Position numbers and translations under genes: made by a program
Shown here: in pieces, positions 1 to 10,320 of the stretch
Layout of the letters: each line of letters opens with the position of its first letter
Numbering within the stretch: the stretch's first letter is position 1
Assembly: GCA_963823675.1 (NCBI GenBank)
Contig: CAWGMT010000008.1
Span: forward strand, 248,001-312,000
DNA length: 64,000 nt
Origin: CAWGMT01 sp963823675
GTDB lineage: Bacteria > Planctomycetota > Planctomycetia > Isosphaerales > Isosphaeraceae
Direction of reading: 5' to 3'
Notes under the pieces: generated by a model
Databases searched by the model: none
What the model was told of the DNA's origin: nothing
Seen by the model: the letters and a program-made list of their open reading frames with translations, nothing else

Positions 1-3000
1 CGGCGTACGAGGGATACGGGATCTTCAACGTCGCCAGCGGGGTGACAGTCACGATCACGGGGTTGACCTTGGGCGACGGCGACGCGGTTGACGGCGGCGC
101 GATCAATAACACGGGCACCCTGACAATCACTGGCAGTCAGTTCGTCGAGGATTCGGCACCGGCAGCGCCAGCCGCGGGTCAAGCCGGTAACGCCTACGGT
201 GGCGCGATCTACAACGCGACGGGCGGAGTCCTGGTCGTGACCGATAGCTCCTTCATCAATGACGTGGCCCAGGGCGGCGAAGGCCAGGCCAGCGGCAGCA
301 CCGCCGGCACCGGCGGCAACGCCTACGGCGGCGCGATTTACAATGCGGCGGGTGGGTTGCTCGGAGCCGACGACGACACCTTCACTGGCGACGCGGCCCT
401 CGGCGGCAACGGCGACAGCTCCTCGAGCGCAACGGGCACCGCGGGCGCCGGTTTCGGCGGAGCCATCTACAATGCGGGGTCCGCCGACCTCGTCAGCGTG
501 ACCATCGCCCGCAATGCGATTGCCAACGGCGTCGGCAACGCGCCGAGCGTCGTCGGCGACGGCGGCGGCCTTTACAATCAGGCTGGCGCCACCCTTTCCC
601 TGACGAACACGATCGTGGCCGACGATACCGGCGGCAATCTCTTGATCGATGGCAAGGTCGCGGCCCCGAACGCGGCCAAGAACGACGTGGTGAATCAGGG
701 CACGGCCACCGGCCAGAGCAACCTGGTCATGACCAACACGGGTCTCCCGGCCTCGACGATCGTGAGCACGGCCGATCCCAATCTCGCCCCGCTCCTCAAC
801 ACCGGCGGGACGACGAGCACGCTGGTCGAGCTGCCCGGCAGCCCAGCCATCGGTGCTGGCGACACCGCCGTCACTGGCCTGCCGGTCTTCCCGTTCTCGA
901 TCTCCGGCCTGGTCGCCTGGTGGCAGGGCAACGATACCGGTCAGGACGCGGTCGGCTCCGTGAATGCCACGCTCGACGCAGGCGCGACCTACGGCCCCGG
1001 CCTCTCCGGCGAGGCGTTCCAGTTCAACGGGACCTCCTCCTACGTGGCCATTCCGTCCTCGGCCGATATCGTCGGCACCGGCGGGTTCAGTATCTCGGTC
1101 TGGATCAAGACCACCAGCGCGAGCGGAGTCATCATCCAGCAGCGCGACCCCAACAACTATAACGGCGAGTACCAGGTCGCGCTGACCGGCGGCAAGGTGA
1201 CTTTCTTCGTCTATGGAAACTCCGAGTATGACGTTCAACATGGTCTCGAACGCGTCGGTGGCCGACGGCAAATGGCACAACATCGTGGTCGTGCGCGAGC
1301 CGAACGGGACGGGCGAGATCTTCATCGACGGCAACCTGGACAGCACCGCGACCGGTCCGGACGTGCCGCTGGGCTCGGGTTTCAACGTCTACCTGGGAGC
1401 CGATGAGCGCAACGACGTCAGCTATTTCAGCGGACTGATTGAAAACGTGGCGCTATTCAACACCGCCCTGACATCGACGAACGTCCAGAACATCGATCAA
1501 GGAACGACCACCGCACAGGCCACCGACCAGCGCGGCGACCCGCGGATCTACAACGGCGGCATCGATATCGGCGCGGCCGAGTCGCAGCCATACGAGGTCA
1601 CCAACACCAACGACAGCGGGCCGGGCTCGCTCCGCCAGGAGATTGCCAATGACGCCGCGGGCGACCAGCCGGTCATCTTCGCGGCGGGCCTGGACGGCCA
1701 GACGATCACATTGACCAGCGGGCCGATCCCGATCAAGAACAACCTCGTGATCGACGGGCCCGGCGCCAACGAGCTGACAATCAGCGGAGGTGGAACCAGC
1801 CAGATCTTCCTCATCAATTCCGGGAACGTGTCGATCACCGGCCTGACCTTCAGCAGCGGCCTGGCATCGCAGGGCGGCGCGATCCAGAACAACGGCAACC
1901 TGACGATCACCAACTGCGTGTTCAGCAATAACGTCGCCCAGGACAACCCGACGCTCAATCCCAAGCTCGACAGTGCCGGCGGCGCGATTATCAACCTCGA
2001 CGGTGCAACCTTGGTCGTCACCGGCAGCACGTTCACCGGGAACGAGGCGAAAGGCGTGGCCAGCGCGAGCAACAACGCCAATGCCTACGGCGGCGCAATC
2101 GAAAACGCCGCCGGCGCGACCTTCAACGGCACCAGCGACACCTTCGACGCCAACTCCGCGGTGGGCGGAGCCGGGGGCGGCGGATTCGGCGGCGCGATCG
2201 ACAGCGCGGGCACCGCAACGTTCGTCAACTCGACCATCGAGGAGAACTCGATCGCCAGTGGATCGGGAACGTCGCCCACGCCTTCGGCCGGCGCCGGCAT
2301 CAACAACCAGGCCGGCGCCACGTTGGCGATCATCAATACGATCGTGTCGTATAACCAGGGCGGCAACGACCTCGCCAATAGCGGCACCGTCAGCGGGCCG
2401 GACATCGTCGGCCTGCCGACCACCAACCCGGCGGGGGCGCTGATCACCCTCACGGGGGTCCCGCCCGGCGCCGGCGCGACAACCGGCACCAGCATGAACA
2501 ACGTCTGGACGATCAGCTCGAGCCCCGGGCAGGAGGTCGTCGCCGGACAGAACCTCGTCTTGGACAGCTCCGACCCGATCGCCCTGCCCGAGGGCTTGAT
2601 CCAGAACGCCACGACCCTCACCGTGGACGTCACCTTCCAGACGACCGAGGGCGGCGTCATCCTCGGCTACCAGGACGCGCCGCTGGGCGCGAGCCCGGGC
2701 AATTTCGTGCCGGCCCTGTATGTCGGCGCCGACGGATACCTCTACGCGGAGATTTACGCCGGTAACACGATTGACCCGATCAAGAGCAGCGTCCGGGTCA
2801 ACGACGGCAGTTCCCATCAGGTCATATTCACCATATCCAGCGACGGGGAGACACTCGTACTCGACGGCAAGACGGTCGGGACCATCAGCGGCGCCTTGAC
2901 TCCGCTCGACATGTCCTACGATCAGATCGGCACGGGCGACACCGCGTCCTGGCCCGGCGGCAACAACGGCGCGGCCCCCTTCGTCGGGACGATCAGCCAG

Positions 3001-6000
3001 ATCCTGATCACCAGCGGCACTGCGCTGGCCGGGTCCGTCGCGCCGAGCAGCTCTTCGGTCAACCAGGTCACGTTCACGCCGCCGGCTGAGGGGACCTACA
3101 CCGTCAGCCTGTCGTCCACCAACTCCAGCGGGTTGAGCACCACTACCAGCCAGACGCTCGCCGCCACCGATGTCGCCCCCACGCCGACAATCAGCGGTTT
3201 GCCCGTGAACGGAGCGGTGAACCAGGCGTACACGTTGGCCGCCTCGATCACCGACCCGGTTCCGTCGAATACCGCCGCCGGCTATAGCGATGTCTGGAGC
3301 GTCAGCATGGGCCCGAGCCAGCAGGCCGTCGCCGCGTCGAACCTCGTCTTCAACGGCGCCAACCCGATCGCCCTCCCCGTAGACCTGATCCACAACGCGA
3401 CCGGCCTGGAGATCAGCGTGACCTTCCAGACCACGGGCGACGGCGTCATCCTCGGCTACCAGGACCAACCGCTGGGCTCGACACCCGTAAACTCGGTCCC
3501 GCTCCTCTACATCGGCACCAACGGCCATCTCTACTTTGAGTTCTACAACGGCTCCTCGCAGCCGATCGAAAGCGCGACGCAGCTCAACGACGGCCAGCTC
3601 CATTCCGTGACGATCCAGTGGAGCGGGTCGGTCCTTTCCTACACCCTCGACTCGCAGACGAGCGGCACGATCTCGAACTTCACCCCCGAGATGCTCGACA
3701 TGACGTACGACTCGCTCGGTACGGGGTACGCAGGCAACTATCCGTTTGCCCCCGCCGGCTACTTCCCGTTCACCGGGACGATCCAGAGCCTGACGATCAC
3801 CTCGGGCACCGCGTTACTCGGCGCCCTCACGCCCAACCTCTCCGCAGCCAGCCAGGCCTCGTTCACGCCCTTCACCTCCGGGACCTACACGATCGGTCTG
3901 TCTTCCACGGACGTCGTGGGCAGCACGGGCACGACCAGCCAGTCCTTCACCACCGTGGGCACAATCCCTTTGCCGGCGATCACCGGCCTGCCCGCCAGCA
4001 GCCCCGAGGAGACGGCAATCACCCTGACGGGTTCCGCCACCGAGTCCAACGCGACGGTCGCGTCCGAAGGGTTCAGCTACCTCTGGCAAGCCGCCGACGC
4101 CGATGGCGCCTCGGCCACGGGCAGCGGCGCCCTGAGCTTCAACGGGACCAACCAGTTCGTGGACCTTGGCAATCCGGGGGACCTCGACTACAGCGGCCAG
4201 ATTACGCTGGATGCCTGGATCATGCCCGAGTCAACCGCGGGGCTCCAGGACATTATCGCCCACGGCTACCAGACCTCACCCACCAATGCCGAGGACTTCC
4301 TCCGCATCAGTGGCGGCTACTACCAGGTCGGCTCCTGGAACGGCAATAACGCCTTCGCCCAGGTCGCGATCCCCTCCGGCGACATCGGACAATGGGTCAA
4401 CCTGGCCGGGGTCTATAACGGCACCGAGTGGATCCTTTACCGCGACGGGGTCCAGGTTGCCACCTCGGGCCCGACCACGCAGGGCGCGCTGCCGGTCAGC
4501 TCGAGCGACTGGGCCATCGGCGCCGAGGGCGGCGGCACGGGGCGGTTCTTTCAGGGGGAGATCGACGACGTCAGCATCTGGAACGTCGGCCTCTCGCCGT
4601 CGGCCGTCAGGTCCGCCATGGCGACGGCCCCGACCGCCTCCGATTCCGGCCTGGTCGCGTACTATCCCTTTGACGAGACCAAGGGCGCCATGGCGATCGA
4701 TGCGACGGGGAACGGGAACAACGGCACCCTGGGCGGCATCAGTCCGAACAATCCGGCGGCCCAGCCGAGCCGGGTCGCCGGCATCGTTCTCAGCCCGAGC
4801 CCCACCAGTGGCGCCGCCCTGAGCTTCAACGGGACCAGCCAGTTCGTGGACCTGGGCAATCCGACTGACCTCAACTTCAGCGGCCAGATCACGCTGGATG
4901 CCTGGATCATGCCCGAGTCGACCGCCGGGCTCCAGGACATCATCGCCCACGGCTATCAGACCTCACCGACTGATGCCGAGGACTTCCTCCGCATCAGTGG
5001 CGGCTACTACCAGGTCGGCTCCTGGAACGGCAATAACGCCTTCGCCCAGGTCGCAATCCCCTCCGGCGACATCGGACAATGGGTCAACCTGGCCGGGGTC
5101 TATAACGGCACCGAGTGGATCCTCTACCGCGACGGGGTCCAGGTTGCGACTTCGGGCCCGACCACGCAGGGCGCGCTGCCGGTCAGCTCGACCAACTGGG
5201 CGATCGGCGCCGAGGGCGGCGGTACCGGCCGGTTCTTCCAGGGGGAGATCGCCGACGCCAGCATTTGGAACGCCGGCCTGTCGACGGCCGGCGTCCAGGC
5301 CGTCATGGTCGAGGCCCCGACCCCGCCCCAATCCGGGCTGGTCGCGTACTATCCCTTCGCCGAGACCAGCGGCGACGTGGCGATCGATGCGACGGGGAAC
5401 GGGAACAACGGCACCCTGGGCGGCATCAGTCCGAACAATCCGGCGGCCGAGGCGAGCCGGGTCGCGGGTTTCTTGATCAGCCCGAGGGTGACCGTCACCC
5501 CGGGCGAGAGCGGGGTCGAGACCGTCACCTTGCAGGCCTTCGACGCGGCCGGGGGAAGCGGGGTGGTGACCGCCACGTTCACCGCGTCCGCCATCCCCAT
5601 CATCGTCAACGCCGGTGGCAACGTCGTGGTCCAGCAGGGCACGCTCCTCACCCGCACCTGCTCGTTCACCGACCCCCCGGGCGATGGGCCCTGGACGGCG
5701 ACGGTCCTCTACGGCGACGGCACCCCGATCCAGCCGCTGGTGGTGACCGGTCAGTCCTTCACGCTCAGCCATATCTTTGCCAACGCCGGCACCTTCACCA
5801 CGATCGTGACGGTGACCAACCGCGAAGGAGTCAGCGGCTCGTTCAGCTACCAGGCGACCGTGAGCGGCTTCTCGGTCAACGACGGCAATCCCGAGCCGTC
5901 GGCGGTCAAGAGCCTGACCTACACGTTCGCCAGCCCGACCCTGATCGAGAAGGGCTCCTTCGAGCTGTTCCGCGATGGCAAGCCGACCAAGTTCCACATG

Positions 6001-6426
6001 AACATCGCGCCGCAACCGGACCGGATGACCTACCTCATCACGTTCAGCGGCCCGGGCGTGATCGACGGCTCGTTGCCCGACGCCCACTACACCTTGATTA
6101 CCTTGTACAAGAAGGTAAAAGTCCTCACCGGCCCGAAGCTGACTTCCAACGACGTCAACACGTTCGTCAGCCGCTTGAGCGCCGTGCACGCCGGCAAGAA
6201 GGATCCCGGCACGAGCAGCAAGCCGTCCAAGGGCGAGATGGATCCGCCGAAGAAGGCCCCGGCGAAGTTCCCGGGACGGACCGTGCAGCATCAACTCCCG
6301 GCCCATCGCGCATCGGCACCCGTGCGAGCGGCGGCGGCCAGCCCGGTAAAAGCCCTGGACCGGCCCCGGAGCTCGGCGAGTCACCCGCTGCCTCTGCACC
6401 AGACGCGGCGCACCCGTGAATTGTGA
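1..6426 (+). CDS. Giant beta-helix/LamG surface protein (5' end outside window, one frameshift)
   Basis: The reading frame is open from the window's left edge, so the N-terminus is missing. A frameshift lies near position 1230: a LamG domain starts in one frame (FFVYGNSEYD) and continues one base later in another (SNASVADGKWHNIVVVREP). Domains in order: Gly/Asn-rich right-handed beta-helix (about 40-890), LamG/concanavalin-like domain (900-1500), second beta-helix beginning with the SGPGSLRQ type signature (1590-2430), two related LamG-like jelly rolls (2510-3060 and 3290-3850), two nearly identical LamG domains (4129-5490), a PKD-like domain (5580-5880) and a Lys/Pro-rich tail. Such proteins are secreted, bind glycans or surfaces, and are common in planctomycetes. 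No enzyme motif was seen. The function as adhesin or surface-layer component is an inference. Confidence 0.75.
4129..5490 (+). repeat. In-frame tandem duplication of a LamG domain (687-bp unit)
   Basis: Two copies of a LamG-coding unit begin at 4129 and 4816, an offset of 687 bp or 229 codons. They are nearly identical, sharing long runs such as the QDIIAHGYQTSPT and GEIxDxSIWN segments and the closing GNGNNGTLGGISPNNPAA segment. The high nucleotide identity implies a recent duplication or ongoing gene conversion inside the surface protein gene. Confidence 0.9.
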
Positions 6427-6469
6427 GGCTGGACCCCCGGGCCGGATGATTTTTGCCGCAACGGATTGA

Positions 6470-6662
6470 CTGCGAGACACCTTGATCGCCGCCAGGTACA
6501 CCAAGAATCGCCAACGACTCCTCGAAAACGCCAACCTGGCGCTGGGAATCCTTCGCTTCCAGATGCACCTGGCGAAAGACCTGCAATGCCTGAAGGGCGA
6601 GAGCTACGCCTTCGGCGCCAAGTCGATTGACGAGATCGGTTGACTGGTGTACGGCTAGCTTC
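6470..6662 (+). pseudogene. avd: Remnant of a diversity-generating retroelement accessory protein (Avd-like four-helix bundle)
   Basis: After a stop at 6467 the frame reads RDTLIAARYTKNRQRLLENA, then ALGILRFQMHLAKDLQCLKG, then SYAFGAKSIDEIG, a TGA, and LVYG. The sequence pattern LxxLRxxxxLAKDL...Y...A...IDEIGRxxGGW is that of bAvd proteins, which work with the reverse transcriptase of diversity-generating retroelements. Only the C-terminal half survives. An in-frame TGA sits where the family has Arg in the DEIGR motif, and no start codon or RBS remains. The gene abuts the surface-protein stop. No reverse transcriptase or template/variable repeat was seen nearby, so this is a fossil. Confidence 0.55.
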
Positions 6663-6746
6663 GCAGTCGGCGTGAGGACGAGGGGGAAGAGCCTGAGCAA
6701 TTTGCCCTTTGGGAAGGAGTGGTCTCGTTCGAGCGATTGCTCGACA

Positions 6747-7109
6747 TCAGTGATCGCGCTTGTCGAGTCCGTTGATCAAGCCCGATAACATCCGGGCGAT
6801 TTCCTCGAGACGATCCTTGAGCGAAGTGTGGTCTTCCGCCGTCAAGAGGCGTCTGCGCTGCGCGAGCTCGAGAAGTGGGACGCATTCCTGCACGGAACCG
6901 CGCGCGATTCCGAAGAAGTTTCGCCGGTCGGCCTTGGTGAAGCGCCCGTTGCCTTCGGCGATGTTTGCCGAGATCGAGAGGGCCGCCCGATTGAGTTGGT
7001 TAGCGAGAAATGCGTAACCACAGCCAAACCTTTCGGTGCGTTCGCAAACCTGATCGGCGAAGTCGACGGCTTTCTGGTAGACGAGCAGTTTCTCAAAGCT
7101 GAAAGCCAT
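6747..7109 (-). CDS. Four-helix-bundle protein (S23 / 23S rRNA intervening-sequence family)
   Basis: A complete 120-residue protein. It starts MAFSFEKLLVYQKAVDFADQ and contains the family signatures QLNRAALSISANIAEGNGR and FFGIARGSVQEC, ending LSGLINGLDKR. Length and motifs match the TIGR02436 four-helix bundle proteins first seen inside 23S rRNA intervening sequences. Their cellular role is unclear, but the fold is shared with Avd, whose remnant lies just upstream. GGAAGG five bases before the ATG is a good ribosome binding site. The gene lies just outside the integrative element. Confidence 0.88.
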   Translation of the reverse strand: MAFSFEKLLVYQKAVDFADQVCERTERFGCGYAFLANQLNRAALSISANIAEGNGRFTKADRRNFFGIARGSVQECVPLLELAQRRRLLTAEDHTSLKDRLEEIARMLSGLINGLDKRDH

Positions 7110-7193
7110 GCGCGCCTTCCAAGCCTAATCAAGAGAGAATTGGAAGCGCGCTAACGTCGGCGCGGTCTAGACTGAAGACCGTCGCACGCAAGA

Positions 7194-7429
7194 CGAGAGA
7201 GTAGAAAGTAGAGAGTAGACCGCAGGAGAGCGGTTACGGTCTTTTCTGCTCTCCTCACTACTTTCTCCGCTCTCCTGCTCTGATTTTTAGCCGCCAAGCG
7301 GCCAAATTCCCATTCGAGAGAGTAGAAAGTAGAGAGTAGACCGCAGGAGAGCGGTTACGGTCTTTTCTGCTCTCCTCACTACTTTCTCCGCTCTCCTGCT
7401 CTGATTTTTGGTCGCCGAGCGGCCAAAAA
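7194..7429. repeat. 121-bp tandem repeat (2 copies) with terminator-like hairpins
   Basis: A unit starting CGAGAGAGTAGAAAGTAGAG occurs at 7194 and again at 7315, offset 121 bp. The copies diverge only in their last roughly 20 bases. Inside each, GCAGGAGAGCGG pairs with CCGCTCTCCTGC downstream and is followed by TCTGATTTTT, so each copy could act as a rho-independent terminator. The second copy runs directly into the attachment site at 7427. No coding sequence is seen here. Confidence 0.8.
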
Positions 7430-7497
7430 TCGGGGCGACAGGATTTGAACCTGCGACCTCACGGACCCGAACCGTGCGCTCTAGCCAGGCTGAGCTA
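7427..7497 (-). repeat. Left attachment site: 3' fragment of tRNA-Pro(CGG)
   Basis: Identical over 71 bp to the 3' part of the tRNA-Pro gene at 35852-35926, from the discriminator side through the T, anticodon and D arms. The 5' acceptor strand is replaced by unrelated sequence (TAACGAT in place of CGCCCCG), so this copy cannot fold as a tRNA. Its truncated side faces the element, as expected for the attachment site distal to the functional tRNA. Confidence 0.92.
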
Positions 7498-8108
7498 TAA
7501 CGATTTGCTGCCGAGTATCGGCCTAATCCCTTATTTTGCAGGCTTTTTCACGGGCATCGCGCTCCCTTCAAACTCTGCAAAACCATACACCCTCAGCGGG
7601 TATTCTCATCCTAACGGGGTAGCAAAGGGGTATCAAGGCGGTCAGCCCAGAAGCCGCTATACGCCTTGCATGCGTCTTCCCTGCTCGAGAGGCTCGCTCC
7701 TTCAGCCTTCGCCCCTACAGCCCCGCTGGATCAAGCCAGGACGATGCGGCTTTCAGCCGTCCCAGTGCGGGCACGAACTCACCCGACGAGCATCCCGGCG
7801 GCTCCGTCGCGATGCCACCAAAAAGACGGCCAAACTGGCGATTGTGAAGGGGCGGTCTCCATTGCGATGCACCATTGCATGTTCTTGAGGTCGCGCGAGA
7901 CGGCAGGACAGTCCCCGCGGCCAAGCGCGGCGCTCAACCGACGGGTGGACGACCGCGTTCGACCCGAGAGAATCGGTCCCCAGCCGCTTAACCGCTCCCG
8001 TCGAGGGGAATCCAGCCAGGACGACCCAGAACCTTCACGATGGTTAACGGGTCGCCCCCAACACACAAGGGCCGGCGTGTGGTGCCGAAAGCGCGATCCC
8101 GGACTGGC
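7498..8108. other. Left end of the element, no gene seen
   Basis: No convincing coding frame. The undecamer CAAAGGGGTAT at 7623-7633 is repeated at 35741-35751 near the other end, next to the integrase start, and may be a recombinase or excisionase arm site. Open frames here have no recognisable protein character. Confidence 0.4.
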
Positions 8109-8873
8109 TCAGTTGGCGCCGCAGGTCTGCGGGCGCCCCGGTGGCTTCCGCTTGGGTTCACGACGGCCGGCGTGCGTGAACTTGGCCTCAATCCTTCCCA
8201 GGTCAAGCTCGCACCTACGCACAGCCTCCAAGGTTCTGACCGTCGCCATCGCCCGACGGTGCGCTCGACTGCGCGTGCGTTGGATGTGGTCCAGGCCCCG
8301 AACCCTCACCTCGCCCCGGTTTTCCATCATTCTGGCGTACTCGCGATCAAGCAGGCGCGAGAGCCAATTGACACCGACTTCCGTTGCCAGGTAATGCTCC
8401 AGCGGGCTCGGATTCTCACCGGCGACTTCGGCAGTGATGTTCGCAACGTCGGCCAGGAGAATCTCCTCGAAGCTATCGCATGCGCCGATGAAAGCTTCGA
8501 TCAGCCTCGTGATCGCAAAACGATCGAGCGCGAGTTCAACGGGCTTCGGCCTGCCGCGCCCGGCTTCTCGGCCGTTTGAACTCCCGCCGTTTTCGCCACT
8601 GACCCTTTTCAAGGTGAAAGCCCCTTTCCGCCAACGCGGTCGCCACGGCCTGGTCCACCGCTCGCCACCGCTTTGTCAGTTCACGATCGACTGCCGTGAT
8701 TTTGTCATGCAGGCACCCGCCTCGCTCGCGAGCACGTCGTGCTTCGAGCCTGGCCCGTTTGACGGGCGCATCTCCTCTTCCGACGCTGGCCCATAGTGAA
8801 GCTGGCGCGGCAAGCCGTCCTGCCTTGTGGCCCTGACCGCATAGGAATGGCCTTTGACGAGTCGAATGAACAT
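8109..8873 (-). pseudogene. Hypothetical planctomycete protein, broken by two frameshifts
   Basis: Three overlapping frames join into one protein. The start is MFIRLVKGHSYAVRATRQ (ATG at 8873), the middle reads HDKITAVDRELTKRWRAVDQ then ATALAERGFHLEKGQWRKRR, and the end reads ALDRFAITRLIEAFIGACDS and YLATEVGVNWLSRLLDREYA. The middle and end are helical, charged and protein-like. The shifts fall near 8780 and 8615. I do not recognise the family. It lies alone near the left end of the element, transcribed toward the attachment site. Confidence 0.5.
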
Positions 8874-9320
8874 CGCGCCTCCGTTACACTACATCGGTGT
8901 GTTTGCCCGTTCAGCGTACGGTAATCACGGAAGCGGCAGCAAGGTCACTCCGTAGGATGGCTGGTCGCCCCGGCATGGCTGACCTCTACTGTATATGAAC
9001 ATAAGTTTATTAAAAAGCCAATCGCAGTCCCGAGTCAAAGACGGTGGTCCCCACAGAGCGGGCACAACTTTCAGGGTCCATGCACGCGGGGCAACGCGCA
9101 CATCACCCCCGAGCGACGCCCTTGCCGAAAAAGCCGATCTTCCAGAATCATAAGGCACCAGCACGCGAAGATCGCCGCCCGACAAGCCCGCGGACAGGCG
9201 GAGAAATGATCGGAACCCACCTGAACGTCCTTACCGGCACCCAGGACGGGCCGTAGAATAACACGGTGGGCAAACAACCGATCGCCCTGACCAGATGATC
9301 TCACACGGGAGTCTTGACAA
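8874..9320. other. Intergenic, nothing recognised
   Basis: Contains a short AT-rich stretch around 8990-9015 in an otherwise GC-rich context, which could hold a promoter for the gene on either side. No ORF with protein character, RNA or repeat was recognised. Confidence 0.3.
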
Positions 9321-9663
9321 ATGAAAAGGAAATTCCACCAACAGACCGAAACCGAACCGCCGAACCCGCTCGAGTGGATACCCGCCTACGTGGCCAAGCG
9401 GCAGCTTCGGCTTCACCCTGACCGAACGGAAGCGGCCGCACCGCAAGGATGCCCACGAGGAGCCGGGCGAGAAGGTCGCCATCAAAACCCGCACCTACGA
9501 CGGGATCGAGTACTGGTTCCGACAGGACTTTCAACGTCTTCTCGACCGTATCGCCGAGCTCACGCGCCAGGCCGTCAACCAGTTCAATGACCTCATCAAG
9601 GCCGAGCTGGACGATCTGAACAACTCCGGCCACGGCGCACTCGGCTACGGCGGCGACTTCTGA
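9321..9663 (+). CDS. Small hypothetical protein (one frameshift)
   Basis: ATG at 9321 begins MKRKFHQQTETEPPNPLEWI. After a one-base shift near 9395 the downstream frame reads FTLTERKRPHRKDAHEEPGE, KVAIKTRTYDGIEYWFRQDF and LIKAELDDLNNSGHGALGYG, ending at TGA 9661. The joined product is about 113 residues, charged, without membrane segments. The family is not recognised. Several single-base shifts of this kind occur in neighbouring genes, so it may be intact in the organism. Confidence 0.5.
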
Positions 9664-10320
9664 GTCGATCCCCACTCCGAGTTGTCGGCCCACCGACCAC
9701 GGCGGCGCTTGGACGCTGGCGGCCTCGTGCCGCCGCCAGCGTGGCGATTGCGACGACTGCGCCCGAACTTGCTATACACGCCGCCCCTTCCCCGCCGCGC
9801 CGCCGGCCGCCGCCCACAGCCCGACGCAATCCAGGCAAAGGGAACCGGCCCTTTGATGAACGGATCTCCGGGCCGGTGTCGGGGAGGCCGTCTCCGGCCT
9901 GATGGGTCTCCTATCGGCTCGGCCGGGAGCCGGAGCCGATCCAAATCCCAAACATCGTTCTCGGGATGGGAGGCAGGCCCCATAGTTCTTTCTTCAGAGA
10001 GAAGACACAGAGCAGAATAAGAGATAAGCAGACCAGGGGTGACAATTCCGCACAGGACCCCTGACAATTCCGCACGGGTAGCCTCCCCGCAACTCCGCAC
10101 TGGTGGACTCGACACGAGGCCGTCCGAAAGTACTTCGTTTCCGACCGGCTTAGGCGCGGGCCGAACTTTCAAATGTCTCGTTGACCCACGGTGGTAAGCA
10201 AGTCGTGAAGATCCTCCTTGATAACCACTTCAACTAGGGGGACAATTTCAGTTACGGCGCTGCCGCCCCGAATCGACTCTGTAATTCCTCCCTTTGCTCA
10301 AATAGAGGCGCGAAGAACGA
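9664..10320. other. Intergenic with hairpins and a short repeated motif
   Basis: CGCTGGCGGC and GCCGCCAGCG (about 9713-9742) form a 10-bp stem with an 8-base loop. AGGCCG-TCTC-CGGCCT lies near 9886, and ATCGGCTC pairs with GAGCCGAT near 9912-9940. TGACAATTCCGCAC occurs twice around 10039 and 10061, possibly the end of a lost insertion sequence. The open frame upstream of the next gene (from TTG 10218) lacks protein character, so I start that gene at 10321. Confidence 0.4.

Noticed and set aside
1453..3603. 716-residue minus-strand open frame opposite the surface protein
   Set aside because: Its composition (Arg/Asp/Gly/Val-rich, no motifs) is that of an antisense frame in high-GC DNA. The plus strand has clear LamG and beta-helix domains.
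4963..6534. 523-residue minus-strand open frame
   Set aside because: Antisense shadow of the tandem LamG and PKD-coding region; the repeats in it simply mirror the plus-strand duplication.
6470..7109. Complete diversity-generating retroelement
   Set aside because: No reverse transcriptase, template repeat or variable repeat was seen; only an accessory-gene remnant.
7194..7429. CRISPR array
   Set aside because: Only two adjacent 121-bp copies, no unique spacers, no cas genes.
7427..7497. A second functional tRNA-Pro
   Set aside because: The 5' acceptor strand is absent, so no cloverleaf can close. It is the attachment-site fragment.
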